Shown here in pieces: positions 1-8,696 of a stretch of 47,423 nucleotides of DNA. Source of the stretch: an uncultured Pelagibacteraceae bacterium (lineage in GTDB: Bacteria; Pseudomonadota; Alphaproteobacteria; Pelagibacterales; Pelagibacteraceae); contig CABYNK010000002.1 in the NCBI GenBank assembly GCA_902520355.1, forward strand, positions 1 to 47,423, written 5' to 3'. The translations under genes were made by a program, and so were the position numbers. Below the pieces are notes generated by a model. The model ran no database searches. It was not told where the DNA came from and saw only the letters and a program-made list of their open reading frames with translations. Within the stretch, counting starts at the first letter, position 1. Every line of letters starts with the position of its first letter.

Positions 1-3000
1 AAATTGTGAGAGTATTCCTCTTTGTAAATAAAAACATCCTGCACTTTCGTCAAATTCACTTTCAGATCTAACATTTTTTTCTGCGAACTGAATTTTTTCT
101 GCTTGATTTATACCACACTCATCATCCGCAGCACAAATAAATGCCTTACCAACACTACAAGTTACATCTCCTTTTGGTGGTGGTTCATAAACAGGATAGT
201 AAACTGTTCCACCAAAAATAGTTGGTATTGCTGTAGCCTTTCTATATCTGTTATTCCCATCTCCTTTTGGATTTTTATTAAATTCTGGGTTATCGAGTTT
301 GAATATCCATCCAAGTCTTCCTGCCCCAGGACAATCCTCCATTCTGTTTCTAACTCTTGTATAACCACAATCAGCTAGATCTGGGAATTTGTCATCAACA
401 ATAGGTGCGTTCGCAATCGCTTCAAGAGCTCCTAGTGTAAAATTAGAATTTCCATTTTCATCTGCAGAAGATGCTTTTGGAACTTTGATTTCACCATGAG
501 TAAAATTTGGAAAGTCTACATCTCTAATACCAAATAATAAGTTATCCATTCCATCAATCCTAGCACCAACATCTCTAAAATCACCTGTTCCACCAAACAA
601 CCATAAATTTCTTGTACTTTGACCATATGCAGCTTCCATACCAAAGTAACTCACTCTTTGATTTATATCGTTTGCATTTATATTAAATAAGGTTCTTTGA
701 TCAAATATATCAATTTCTGAATTGTCCTTTTGCTGATTTGTTAAATTAATCTTTGTAACTTTTCCTTCTAAATCATTAATGTAAACCATAGCACCTCTCC
801 AAGGCACACCTCTAAATGTATCTGGAGTCACAACAACAGGATCACCAGTAACAGAATTGACTATACCATTATCAGGTACATCAACAATTTTTATTGGACC
901 TAGATTATCATCAGACCCATATATAGCCCCTCCATTGTTGGCTGGATCCTCAAGGTCGATTAAAAACAGATTAGAACCTATGCCGTCAGTAGCACCAAAA
1001 CCACCAGGTAAAACGGCTACATAGTTATCATCATTTAAAGAGCCGCTTTTTGTTGTTGGAATTCTTACTATTCTTGGAGTTGCCCAGGTCTCACCTAGCA
1101 TAGAGTAGTCATACTGTATATTTTCTGGTTCCAACCCCGCAGGTAGCATAATTGTGAAAGGAACATCTTCTTTATCTGAAGTTAAGCCTGTACTTGCATT
1201 ATAAACCATTTCAGAAGAAAAGGTAAATTCAATTTCACTACCTTGTCTATTAACCCCTGCAACTGGGACCTCTGTGATTGATCCATCTTTTTCATAAATC
1301 ACAGTAAATTTAGATGCATCTACTGTAGTTAAATTTTCTATAGCATCAGTAATAAAAGTGAATGTTAATCCTGAGTAACATGCACTACCATCATCATAGC
1401 TAGCATTAAAAAATTTCGCATCTGTTCCAACATCTGAATTTGACATACACGAAGATTTTGCGTCTCTATTAGTAAAATCATCTCCATCTGCATCTAAAAG
1501 TATATCTGCATCTCTTGCTTGTTGTTCGATTCTTCTTGCGGTAATAGCCTCTAAAGATTGGTCTATGCTTAGAGTTTCACTTCCATAAGGATAAGCAGTA
1601 ATCATTCCATTTTCATTTGAATGTAAAACTCTTCCATTTGCTCTATCATTATAAATTGAATACATGTGAATAGGATTTTGTGGATCTGTAATATCTAAAA
1701 CAGAGAAACCAGGTCCACCTCTTCCATATGGTATAAATAAAATCGTATGCCAGTTTTTTGATTCTTCTCTCTCAATAGTTCCTCCGTCAGCTAATTTAAA
1801 TCCTTTTACATACACATCGTGAACAACTGGAGATCCATCAACTGCAAAGATAGCATTGGTACCTCCTCTTCCTTGTCCTTGAACATCATTTAATCCCTCA
1901 TTTACTATAGTCGGTAATTTTGCAGCAATGAATGGGGGAACAAATGCCCAAAGTTCTTCACCAATATTTCCACCATATCTTATATTTCCTGTACCAGTTC
2001 TTACTGCGTGAAGCGCTCCATCATTTGCGCCAAAATACATTACATCATCTCGAATAACAGTTCTTGCCCAATTATCATAATTATTAATATATCTCCAATA
2101 CGACTCTTGATTTGTAGATGTGAAATTTGTATTAGCTTTAGGTTTTCCAACCTCTATAATTTGTGAATGGTAAATATCACCAAGAACTGATGCTCTCACA
2201 TTATTAGTATTATCACAGCCTCCATAAGCAAAATAATCTTCTCCTCTTACAAAATTAATTAGTCCTTTAATATCATCAGCGTTAGTATCCAAACCTGCAA
2301 CGCCTGCAAGATCAGGTCCACAATACGAGGAGGAGTTATGAAAATTTGGAACAACATCACCAAAAATACCAAATAGTCCATTTATAGTGGCAGCTTTATC
2401 TTCAGTAAAATTATTATAGCCCGATGTATAATCTAAACCCTCATATACAGTCCAAATATTTCTATTATCAAGTAATGCCTGTCCCTGAATTATTTTTGCA
2501 ACATCGTAGACACGTTGATCAGACACATCATCTACAATTGTTCCATCTTCTCTTACATGCTTTCTAATAAGTGTACCTTCCCATTCACCATGTAGTGCAT
2601 ATTTAAATTGTGCTTGGAATAAACTTCCACCTTCTTCCCCAGATAATTCTGCTGTAATAGATGGAGCTGTAAACGACAATCTGCTCGCTACTATTCTTTC
2701 AATTTCACTTTTTAATTTAGTCAATAAATCGCCAGGAGTTTCAGCGTCTATTCTATCTCTGCAATCAGAACTATTTTCATTATCACAAGTACCTGCAATA
2801 GCAATTTCTTGAAATTTTGTCTTTCCTTTTTCTTTAATGTCTTTGCCATAGGCAATTACTAATGTTTTTACATCTCTCTGAGTTCTTAAAAGTTGTATTC
2901 GTTCTTTTGCATAATCGTGGTTTCTCCACTCACCATCACCAATTACAATTACATAATTTTGTTGGCATTCTACTCTTTCAGCTGAGTTCTGTGGAGCTAA

Positions 3001-4707
3001 TTGCTTATCCTCTCTATCTACAACTTTTTCGTCTGTGTAATAACCGTATGCAAGTTGCGCAAAAGCTCTAGCATCAGTTCCAAATCGAATACCTTTTGGT
3101 TTTAAGGTATTAAGTCTATTAATTATACGTTGAGAGTTATTTTTATCTATACCCACTCTTATACAAGAATTGTTATTGCATTGAGCTGATGTTCCTTGGG
3201 GATGAACACCTTTCCATCCACCAAATTGATAATAATTGCAATTTGGGTTGCATTGCACATGCTTAGGTGCGCCTGGTTTCTTCTTTTCGCAGTTACATGC
3301 ATAATCACCATTTTTTATCCATAAGCTGCTTGCCTTACCGGTTTTTCTTACTTCTATTTCTCCAGCATTCCATTCACCAAATCCAAATCGAGCACCTTGT
3401 AATAAAGAACTGTCCGTAACAACAGCTCTAATGGCTTTAATTGCACCATCAATCCTACTTAATCTACTAGATCCCATTTCATCAACCCATTTAATTCTGT
3501 CTCCGCTAACATCATATTCCTGTATAGAAACTTTCTCGCCACCAGTCCAAACTCTATCTGAACCTACAAACAAGGCGTTTGTTTTAAACATGTTAATTAA
3601 CGTGCTTTCATTATCGTTAGACGCTGTAGTAGGTGTTTGATTATTGTCGTCGGCACCACCAATTTTAATACTCTCTGTTAAAGTATTTTTATCACTTGAA
3701 ATTGTTAGCTTTTGCAGTGAGCTTGAGTTTGCACTTGAAACATACATTACATTTGTATCCTGAGGATCAATTTCTATTTGAGAGGCTGGATTATAATCTG
3801 ACTTTCCCGGAGCTATTTCAAATCTATAAACATCTCCGTCTACAGTATAGTTATCGCCATCTTTTTTTAATTTTGTTCTATATATAAATCCATTAGCTGA
3901 TGAATATAAATACTCTCCATTAAGATCTATGGTCATTGAAGTAGTGTGCTGAAGGGCCTGTTTATATTTGTCGTTTAAGTTATATTGTTTTACAGTTCCA
4001 GTAGTCAAATTTTTTGAATACAATTTTAAATCATGTCTATAAGAATTATTTTTACATCTTTTATTATTTTTATACTTAAAGCACCATATCTCCATAGATG
4101 AAATTAGAAGGTGATCCTCTCCACCAATTGTTCTGATTGTTAAAGATTTGGGCACTAACTTATCTTTTTTTTTAAAATGAGTTCTACCTAATTCACCACC
4201 CCATATAATTTCTAAACAGTTTCCATCTGCATCCATTCCAATTACTTTACTGTCTGGACCTAAAACATATATAGCCTCACCCGTGTGATCTTTAACATTT
4301 GACGATTTAGCCATAGCTGTGACTGTTGAAAAGCCATAAGGTTGGCTTACACCATACTCTAAAGCACAAGTAGTAATGGTACTATTTGCACGGACTGATC
4401 CGTTGGTACCAAAATCCCTATCAAATTCCTCATCATCATAATTCATTTTAACGACACCACCACTATTCATTTGCCCAACAAGAACATCACCACTATTTAA
4501 CAAAATAACATCGCCTACTTTTTCTAATGTATCCCCTCCCATTGGATTTGCATTCATACTAGCTGAGGTATCTAAAAGTATAAGTATATTCGCTGGAATA
4601 TCTCCTGCTCCAGATCCTGGTGGTAAGGGTTTAGCAATTCCAACTCCAGTAATATTTAAGAGTGAAATTAAAAAACCTATAAGAATTATTTTAAATTTAT
4701 TTATCAT
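1..4707 (-). CDS. pilY1: PilY1-like type IV pilus tip adhesin/assembly protein, 3' end missing
   Basis: The frame is open from the ATG at 4707 to base 1 (1569 codons, no stop), so the C-terminus lies outside the window. Residues 1-25 are a signal peptide. A von Willebrand A MIDAS motif (D46-T-S-A-S) follows. A typical vWA helix resumes at about M411 (GSSRLSRIDGAIKAI), and the PilY1 signature GDGEW lies at 590-594. A Cys-rich stretch spans C471-C515. An acidic loop D1072-A-D-G-D-D resembles a calcium site. From about residue 800 onward the sequence is like the PilY1 C-terminal beta-propeller. PilY1 proteins sit at the pilus tip or outer membrane and control adhesion and retraction. At over 1569 residues it is longer than the usual 1000-1200. 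Its start overlaps the stop of the preceding gene (TAATG), so it is probably translationally coupled to the minor pilin operon. Confidence 0.88.
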   Translation of the reverse strand, partial: MINKFKIILIGFLISLLNITGVGIAKPLPPGSGAGDIPANILILLDTSASMNANPMGGDTLEKVGDVILLNSGDVLVGQMNSGGVVKMNYDDEEFDRDFGTNGSVRANSTITTCALEYGVSQPYGFSTVTAMAKSSNVKDHTGEAIYVLGPDSKVIGMDADGNCLEIIWGGELGRTHFKKKDKLVPKSLTIRTIGGEDHLLISSMEIWCFKYKNNKRCKNNSYRHDLKLYSKNLTTGTVKQYNLNDKYKQALQHTTSMTIDLNGEYLYSSANGFIYRTKLKKDGDNYTVDGDVYRFEIAPGKSDYNPASQIEIDPQDTNVMYVSSANSSSLQKLTISSDKNTLTESIKIGGADDNNQTPTTASNDNESTLINMFKTNALFVGSDRVWTGGEKVSIQEYDVSGDRIKWVDEMGSSRLSRIDGAIKAIRAVVTDSSLLQGARFGFGEWNAGEIEVRKTGKASSLWIKNGDYACNCEKKKPGAPKHVQCNPNCNYYQFGGWKGVHPQGTSAQCNNNSCIRVGIDKNNSQRIINRLNTLKPKGIRFGTDARAFAQLAYGYYTDEKVVDREDKQLAPQNSAERVECQQNYVIVIGDGEWRNHDYAKERIQLLRTQRDVKTLVIAYGKDIKEKGKTKFQEIAIAGTCDNENSSDCRDRIDAETPGDLLTKLKSEIERIVASRLSFTAPSITAELSGEEGGSLFQAQFKYALHGEWEGTLIRKHVREDGTIVDDVSDQRVYDVAKIIQGQALLDNRNIWTVYEGLDYTSGYNNFTEDKAATINGLFGIFGDVVPNFHNSSSYCGPDLAGVAGLDTNADDIKGLINFVRGEDYFAYGGCDNTNNVRASVLGDIYHSQIIEVGKPKANTNFTSTNQESYWRYINNYDNWARTVIRDDVMYFGANDGALHAVRTGTGNIRYGGNIGEELWAFVPPFIAAKLPTIVNEGLNDVQGQGRGGTNAIFAVDGSPVVHDVYVKGFKLADGGTIEREESKNWHTILFIPYGRGGPGFSVLDITDPQNPIHMYSIYNDRANGRVLHSNENGMITAYPYGSETLSIDQSLEAITARRIEQQARDADILLDADGDDFTNRDAKSSCMSNSDVGTDAKFFNASYDDGSACYSGLTFTFITDAIENLTTVDASKFTVIYEKDGSITEVPVAGVNRQGSEIEFTFSSEMVYNASTGLTSDKEDVPFTIMLPAGLEPENIQYDYSMLGETWATPRIVRIPTTKSGSLNDDNYVAVLPGGFGATDGIGSNLFLIDLEDPANNGGAIYGSDDNLGPIKIVDVPDNGIVNSVTGDPVVVTPDTFRGVPWRGAMVYINDLEGKVTKINLTNQQKDNSEIDIFDQRTLFNINANDINQRVSYFGMEAAYGQSTRNLWLFGGTGDFRDVGARIDGMDNLLFGIRDVDFPNFTHGEIKVPKASSADENGNSNFTLGALEAIANAPIVDDKFPDLADCGYTRVRNRMEDCPGAGRLGWIFKLDNPEFNKNPKGDGNNRYRKATAIPTIFGGTVYYPVYEPPPKGDVTCSVGKAFICAADDECGINQAEKIQFAEKNVRSESEFDESAGCFYLQRGILSQF

Positions 4708-5219
4708 TAAAAATATGAATAAAAGAATTTTTTATTTGTTATTAGTAACTCCTCTGCCAATTTTAATTTTTCCTTTACATAAAGTTTATCATAAATGTAA
4801 AATTTTCCTGCTACTTCCCAATTAGCTCCTCCATTTGTATCTATAGGACTAATTTTTTCTACTTCTTGGATTTTAAAATTTTTTTTAACATAATAATAGA
4901 TCAAATTGTCTTCATTAAAATTCTCATCATCATATGTGGAGTTTTTAAAATTAATGCCTATTACCTCATCATCTTTTATATAAACTTGCATAACCCCTCC
5001 ACTCATCCCGCTATCAGGACACACGTAATTTGTTTCTTGCTCATAATAATCAAGATAAGTTTCTTCAATTATGCTACCTTTTTCTAAACCCATATCATTG
5101 AATATTTTTTCAACATTATCACCTATATCGAATTCTAATTCACATTCACTAGACATTGAATATGATGTAGATAATAGGAATATAAATATTAAGAGTTTAA
5201 AATTAATTTTTTTGATCAT
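4707..5219 (-). CDS. Secreted protein of unknown function inside the pilus operon
   Basis: 170 residues. The N-terminus is lysine-rich, then a hydrophobic stretch (about 6-18) ending in STSYSMSSEC, which reads as a secretory signal peptide. The mature part is acidic and has two cysteines (the SSEC one and C in YVCPDSGMSGG) that could pair in the periplasm. I do not recognise a family. It is not a pilin: the type III prepilin leader G-(F/L)-x-x-x-E is absent. It starts 3 bases after pilX stops and its stop overlaps the pilY1 start by one base (TAATG), so it is almost certainly co-translated with the pilus genes. A role in PilY1 or minor-pilin export, folding or tip assembly is inference from position only. 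Confidence 0.75.
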   Translation of the reverse strand: MIKKINFKLLIFIFLLSTSYSMSSECELEFDIGDNVEKIFNDMGLEKGSIIEETYLDYYEQETNYVCPDSGMSGGVMQVYIKDDEVIGINFKNSTYDDENFNEDNLIYYYVKKNFKIQEVEKISPIDTNGGANWEVAGKFYIYDKLYVKEKLKLAEELLITNKKFFYSYF

Positions 5220-5222
5220 ACG

Positions 5223-6167
5223 TTAATATGGCATAACCGTCATTGAAGTTAAAGGGACTATGATGTTCACCCTGGTCATATTTTGGTTAAACATTAAACC
5301 ACAACCATATACTTTGTAGGCTGAGCCTTGTCTTGCCATGTCAGCAGCTGATGTGGTTCTGACACTCCCACCCATAACTTGACCTCCACGAAAAGTTGAA
5401 TAGCCCACATGTTGAATAAAAAACGTATATCTAAATCTTCTTAAATATTCCCTTTCTTGCTCTAATACTCTTGTCTGTTCAGCTGCAGTAAATCCTAAAC
5501 GAGGCGTATTAAGTTCAATTAAATGATTAGCTGTAACTATTGGGCCAACAATATTCCAAAAATCTCCCAGTCTTGGATGATCATCTGGTAGCTCATATGC
5601 AATTCTAATTGGAGGTGCTGATGTTTTAAAATTTTTGAAACTTTGCATACATAACGACATGTTGTCTCGGTCTATTTCAACATTATTATACATGATTCCT
5701 TTACCCCATTCTTTTCTTGCTAAACTTATTGGTGCATCATCCTCAACTGTAATTTCTCCAAATTCTAAATTATCTTTGTAATCATCAAATTTTGTTTTCC
5801 TTGCATTCTGTAACTCAGAAAGTTCAATTAGTTCTTCCTCAGTCTTGTCGCAACTAGCAAGATCTTCATCATTTCTCTCACATCTATTTCTCCAGTTGCT
5901 ATCAAAAAAATCATCACTCACTGAGTCATAAACTAAATCATCCTTAGATGAGATCCAATGTCCCAAATAATTATCAACAATATATTTTTCACCCTCTATT
6001 AAAGCAGTCTCTGCAACATAAAAAGTTTGTTGATACTCATCACTTGTATTATTGTTTTTATGATCTCCAGATGCAACAACAATTAATGTTCCACCCATCA
6101 AAGACATCACTAACAAAAGGACAAGTGATAAAACTAAAGCAAAACCTTTTTCAGAACTTTGTTTCAT
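5223..6167 (-). CDS. pilX: PilX-like minor pilin
   Basis: 314 residues. The N-terminus reads MKQSSEKG/FALVLSLVLLL, a short basic leader with a prepilin peptidase G/F site and a long hydrophobic helix, followed by QQTFYVAETAL, as in PilX N-terminal domains. The E5 residue of most pilins is absent (FALVL), which is normal for PilX/GspK-type tip pilins. The family forms a tip complex with PilV, PilW, FimU and PilY1 that primes pilus assembly. The start overlaps the stop of pilW by one base (TAATG). A near-perfect Shine-Dalgarno sequence, GGAGGTGAT, lies just upstream at about 6173-6181 inside pilW. The C-terminal part has no recognisable domain. Confidence 0.8.
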   Translation of the reverse strand: MKQSSEKGFALVLSLVLLLVMSLMGGTLIVVASGDHKNNNTSDEYQQTFYVAETALIEGEKYIVDNYLGHWISSKDDLVYDSVSDDFFDSNWRNRCERNDEDLASCDKTEEELIELSELQNARKTKFDDYKDNLEFGEITVEDDAPISLARKEWGKGIMYNNVEIDRDNMSLCMQSFKNFKTSAPPIRIAYELPDDHPRLGDFWNIVGPIVTANHLIELNTPRLGFTAAEQTRVLEQEREYLRRFRYTFFIQHVGYSTFRGGQVMGGSVRTTSAADMARQGSAYKVYGCGLMFNQNMTRVNIIVPLTSMTVMPY

Positions 6168-7156
6168 TAAATATCACCTCCACCAATATTTCTTGTATGT
6201 ACAGTTAGAAAAATTGTATCTCTATGAAATCTAGTATTAACTTGTTTAGTCCTTTCGTTAGTAAAAGATTTTACCACTCTATTAATTTTATTTTTGAAAT
6301 ATCCTTTTTGTGCGGATGATCTAAAGGTTAGTTTTAAATCTACTGTTCTTATGCTCATTATGTTTTCCATATTTGAAGGTTGAGCCTCAACCAACAATCC
6401 ATTTTCATTTAATGCTATAAATTCCATATCCTCTAAGTATTCTCTAACTAATTCTGCACGATAACAATCTGGACATTCACCACTTTCAGAATCACTAACC
6501 CACCTTCCACCAGTGTCATTATCTAATGGTTGAATCCAGCTTTCTTTAGATCTATACAATCCATAATATTTCGTTGGATCCTCTTCGTTTACCCCAAATT
6601 GTCTACTAGATGATCTTTGCATAGGTACGGCATAGTAAGTAATTCTATATCTTTTGTAAGGTTGGTTAACATCTGTTTCTGAAAAGTCTCCATAAACAAT
6701 ATGAATCCTGTCGCAACAAAAGTCACCTTGATTGTGTTTTGTATTTTTATCATTAATTTCCACATAAGATCCTGAAAGATCAAATTCAGGATTAATTTCT
6801 TCGTAGTTCAATGTATTCTTATAAATTACTATCGGCGCATGACTATCTGCTCTTGTTGACTCTGTATCGCCAGCCACAAATTCAAGATAATCTCTTTTTG
6901 GATAGGCTGGATCAGCATTTGAAAAAGTACCATAATGATACTTAAAGCCTGCCAATCTAATATCTCTCATCATTAGTGTAACAATGTCTCTACCTGATCT
7001 ACTTATTCCAGCTACATCACTTACTTGACTGTATGAATTACTTACTACCGTATAAGTCGTAAACATTGCTCCCATCATAATCGCAGAAATAACTACTCCA
7101 ATTAGAATTTCGATTAATGTAAATCCAATTATATTATTTTTATATCTAGCCACCAA
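6167..7156 (-). CDS. pilW: PilW-like minor pilin
   Basis: 329 residues. The leader MVARYKNNIIG/FTLIEILIGVVI has the prepilin peptidase site and E5. The following text (SGRDIVTLMMRDIRLAGF) matches the PilW signature RxxxRxAGF. This predicts an inner-membrane prepilin processed by PilD and added to the pilus tip. Its start lies 11 bases inside the end of the pilV-like gene, and its stop overlaps the pilX start. Four cysteines occur in the globular part, including a C-P-D-C pair. Assignment to PilW rather than PilV or PilX rests on the RLAGF motif and gene order. Confidence 0.82.
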   Translation of the reverse strand: MVARYKNNIIGFTLIEILIGVVISAIMMGAMFTTYTVVSNSYSQVSDVAGISRSGRDIVTLMMRDIRLAGFKYHYGTFSNADPAYPKRDYLEFVAGDTESTRADSHAPIVIYKNTLNYEEINPEFDLSGSYVEINDKNTKHNQGDFCCDRIHIVYGDFSETDVNQPYKRYRITYYAVPMQRSSSRQFGVNEEDPTKYYGLYRSKESWIQPLDNDTGGRWVSDSESGECPDCYRAELVREYLEDMEFIALNENGLLVEAQPSNMENIMSIRTVDLKLTFRSSAQKGYFKNKINRVVKSFTNERTKQVNTRFHRDTIFLTVHTRNIGGGDI

Positions 7157-7982
7157 ACCCCTCTAGTTCACCATCATCTCTATCGTCTTCTGATGAAATA
7201 TAATCTGAATAAACATTTTTAATTTTATAATCTGATTGAAAATATAAAAATTTTCTTTTTTTACCATCGTTCAAGTTTATTTGAATTCTTCCAACATACA
7301 TTGCTTCATCATAAATATTAGGATTAAATATTTGACAGTCCCAAATACACATTTCAAACATATCAACAGTTTTAAAATCTTTTTTGCTTTTGCAGCGTAT
7401 TGATCTATCTTCTCCTAACATACGTGTCCATTTGATCACTTTATTATGTACAACATTTTCGTCTGTTTGAGCTCCTGGTCCATGAATTGGTTTTAAATTA
7501 TCCTTGTTGTAACTGCTGGCGGCTTTTTGATCACAGTTATCAAATTTTAGTGATCCAGGTGTAACTGTTCCAGCAGTATAAGCATGATTACTCCAACCTG
7601 GATTATCTCCCATTTCAGGCTCATCTCCCCCCATGGATGTTGAGCATTGAGGCCTATTTCCTCTTGAGAGCGCCATATAATATTCTGAAAATTTGAGACA
7701 CCTGATGTCCTCAGCATCTTTATTGATATAAGCTTTTCCATCCTTGTAAAAAATCTCTTCCTTGTCAGCATTATTTAAACCACCAATCGACTCTTTATAA
7801 CCAATAAAACCCTCAGCTATCATCGATGATAAGAAGTTTGCTTTAGTTCTTTCTCCAGAGGTATTTATGGAACTTACTGAAAAATTTACCATTTGAAATA
7901 TGGCTATAAAACCTATTCCTATCAGTGCAGTTGATATCAGTGCTTCTATTATAGTCAGTCCTTTTTGCTTAATATTTTTCAT
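7146..7982 (-). CDS. pilV: PilV-like minor pilin
   Basis: 278 residues, with prepilin leader MKNIKQKG/LTIIEALISTALIGIG. E5 is present, and the 'IEALISTALIGIGFIAIF' helix is characteristic of PilV/GspI-type minor pilins. The globular part is long for PilV (usually about 150-180 residues) and has eight or so cysteines. It abuts the FimT-like gene with no spacer (stop at 7983-7985, start at 7982) and overlaps pilW by 11 bases. A role in the priming tip complex with PilW, PilX and PilY1 is established for the family; specificity here is inference. Confidence 0.78.
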   Translation of the reverse strand: MKNIKQKGLTIIEALISTALIGIGFIAIFQMVNFSVSSINTSGERTKANFLSSMIAEGFIGYKESIGGLNNADKEEIFYKDGKAYINKDAEDIRCLKFSEYYMALSRGNRPQCSTSMGGDEPEMGDNPGWSNHAYTAGTVTPGSLKFDNCDQKAASSYNKDNLKPIHGPGAQTDENVVHNKVIKWTRMLGEDRSIRCKSKKDFKTVDMFEMCIWDCQIFNPNIYDEAMYVGRIQINLNDGKKRKFLYFQSDYKIKNVYSDYISSEDDRDDGELEGFGG

Positions 7983-8696
7983 TTATTGAATTATCCATTG
8001 ACTTGCATTTGAATTCCATTTTTCTAGTTTAACGTTACCAAATCTTGACCAGCTAACAACATAAATAACGCCGCCATCGTCGTCGTCGTCAGCTTCCTCC
8101 GGTTGATCACCTCCTGCTTCTGTCCCAAATAGTTCTTCATCATCTCCTTCTGGGTTCTGACAAGTATCAATATCCCGGGAGCAAATAAAAATAGTTTCGA
8201 CCACATCTGTATTATCACCAAACTCTAAACCACCACTAAATAAAGAGCCATCTTTCGAAAAACATACAACACCATTTAATATATCGACTTTAACTTCATC
8301 TGTTTGATAAAATCTGACCTCTGCGTTTTGTCTATCTACACCAAAATGATCCCAGTAATCTTCAGCAGGATCGCCAGATAAACATAAATCTGAACCATCT
8401 CGAAAAACTCTAGTTGCAATGTTAGCCATAAGCATTCCGTTGGTACTAAAAGATACATTAGATCCTTCAACATCTACTTGAAATTGTCCAAATCCATATA
8501 ATCCCCTTTGAACTTGTGAGGTAACGCTAGTTACTATATCTCTTACTCTTTCTGCTTCAGCTCTCACTACTCTGTCTTTATTCCAAGAATTAAAATTTGG
8601 GATACCTATCGCTGAAATTATTCCTACAAGTGAAAGAACAATTATTACTTCTAAAATTGTAAAGCCGTTAATTTTCTTTGGTATAGATTGCATCAA
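7983..8696 (-). CDS. FimT/FimU-like (GspH-type) minor pilin
   Basis: 237 residues. Leader MMQSIPKKING/FTILEVIIVLSLVGIISAIGIPNF is a canonical type IV prepilin N-terminus with E5. The body resembles GspH/FimT pseudopilins (helix RAEAERVRDIVTS near residues 41-53, then beta-rich sequence). A very acidic tract near residues 185-207 (GDDEELF...PEEADDDDDGG) interrupts the globular domain. A second in-frame ATG lies one codon downstream of the chosen start; either keeps the leader. The start lies 29 bases inside the end of pilT. As the first minor pilin it would form the base of the tip complex. It could also be called PilE-like, but no Cys-bounded D-loop typical of a major pilin is visible. Confidence 0.75.
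   Translation of the reverse strand: MMQSIPKKINGFTILEVIIVLSLVGIISAIGIPNFNSWNKDRVVRAEAERVRDIVTSVTSQVQRGLYGFGQFQVDVEGSNVSFSTNGMLMANIATRVFRDGSDLCLSGDPAEDYWDHFGVDRQNAEVRFYQTDEVKVDILNGVVCFSKDGSLFSGGLEFGDNTDVVETIFICSRDIDTCQNPEGDDEELFGTEAGGDQPEEADDDDDGGVIYVVSWSRFGNVKLEKWNSNASQWIIQ

Noticed and set aside
103-3887. Several short open frames on the plus strand and one on the minus strand within 1-4700
   Set aside because: They are shadows of the long pilY1 frame on the minus strand, which has no stop from 4707 to base 1 and gives clear PilY1 sequence.
5223-6167. PilX-like pilin missing the E5 residue as a sign of a broken gene
   Set aside because: PilX/GspK-type pilins normally lack E5; the frame and leader are intact.
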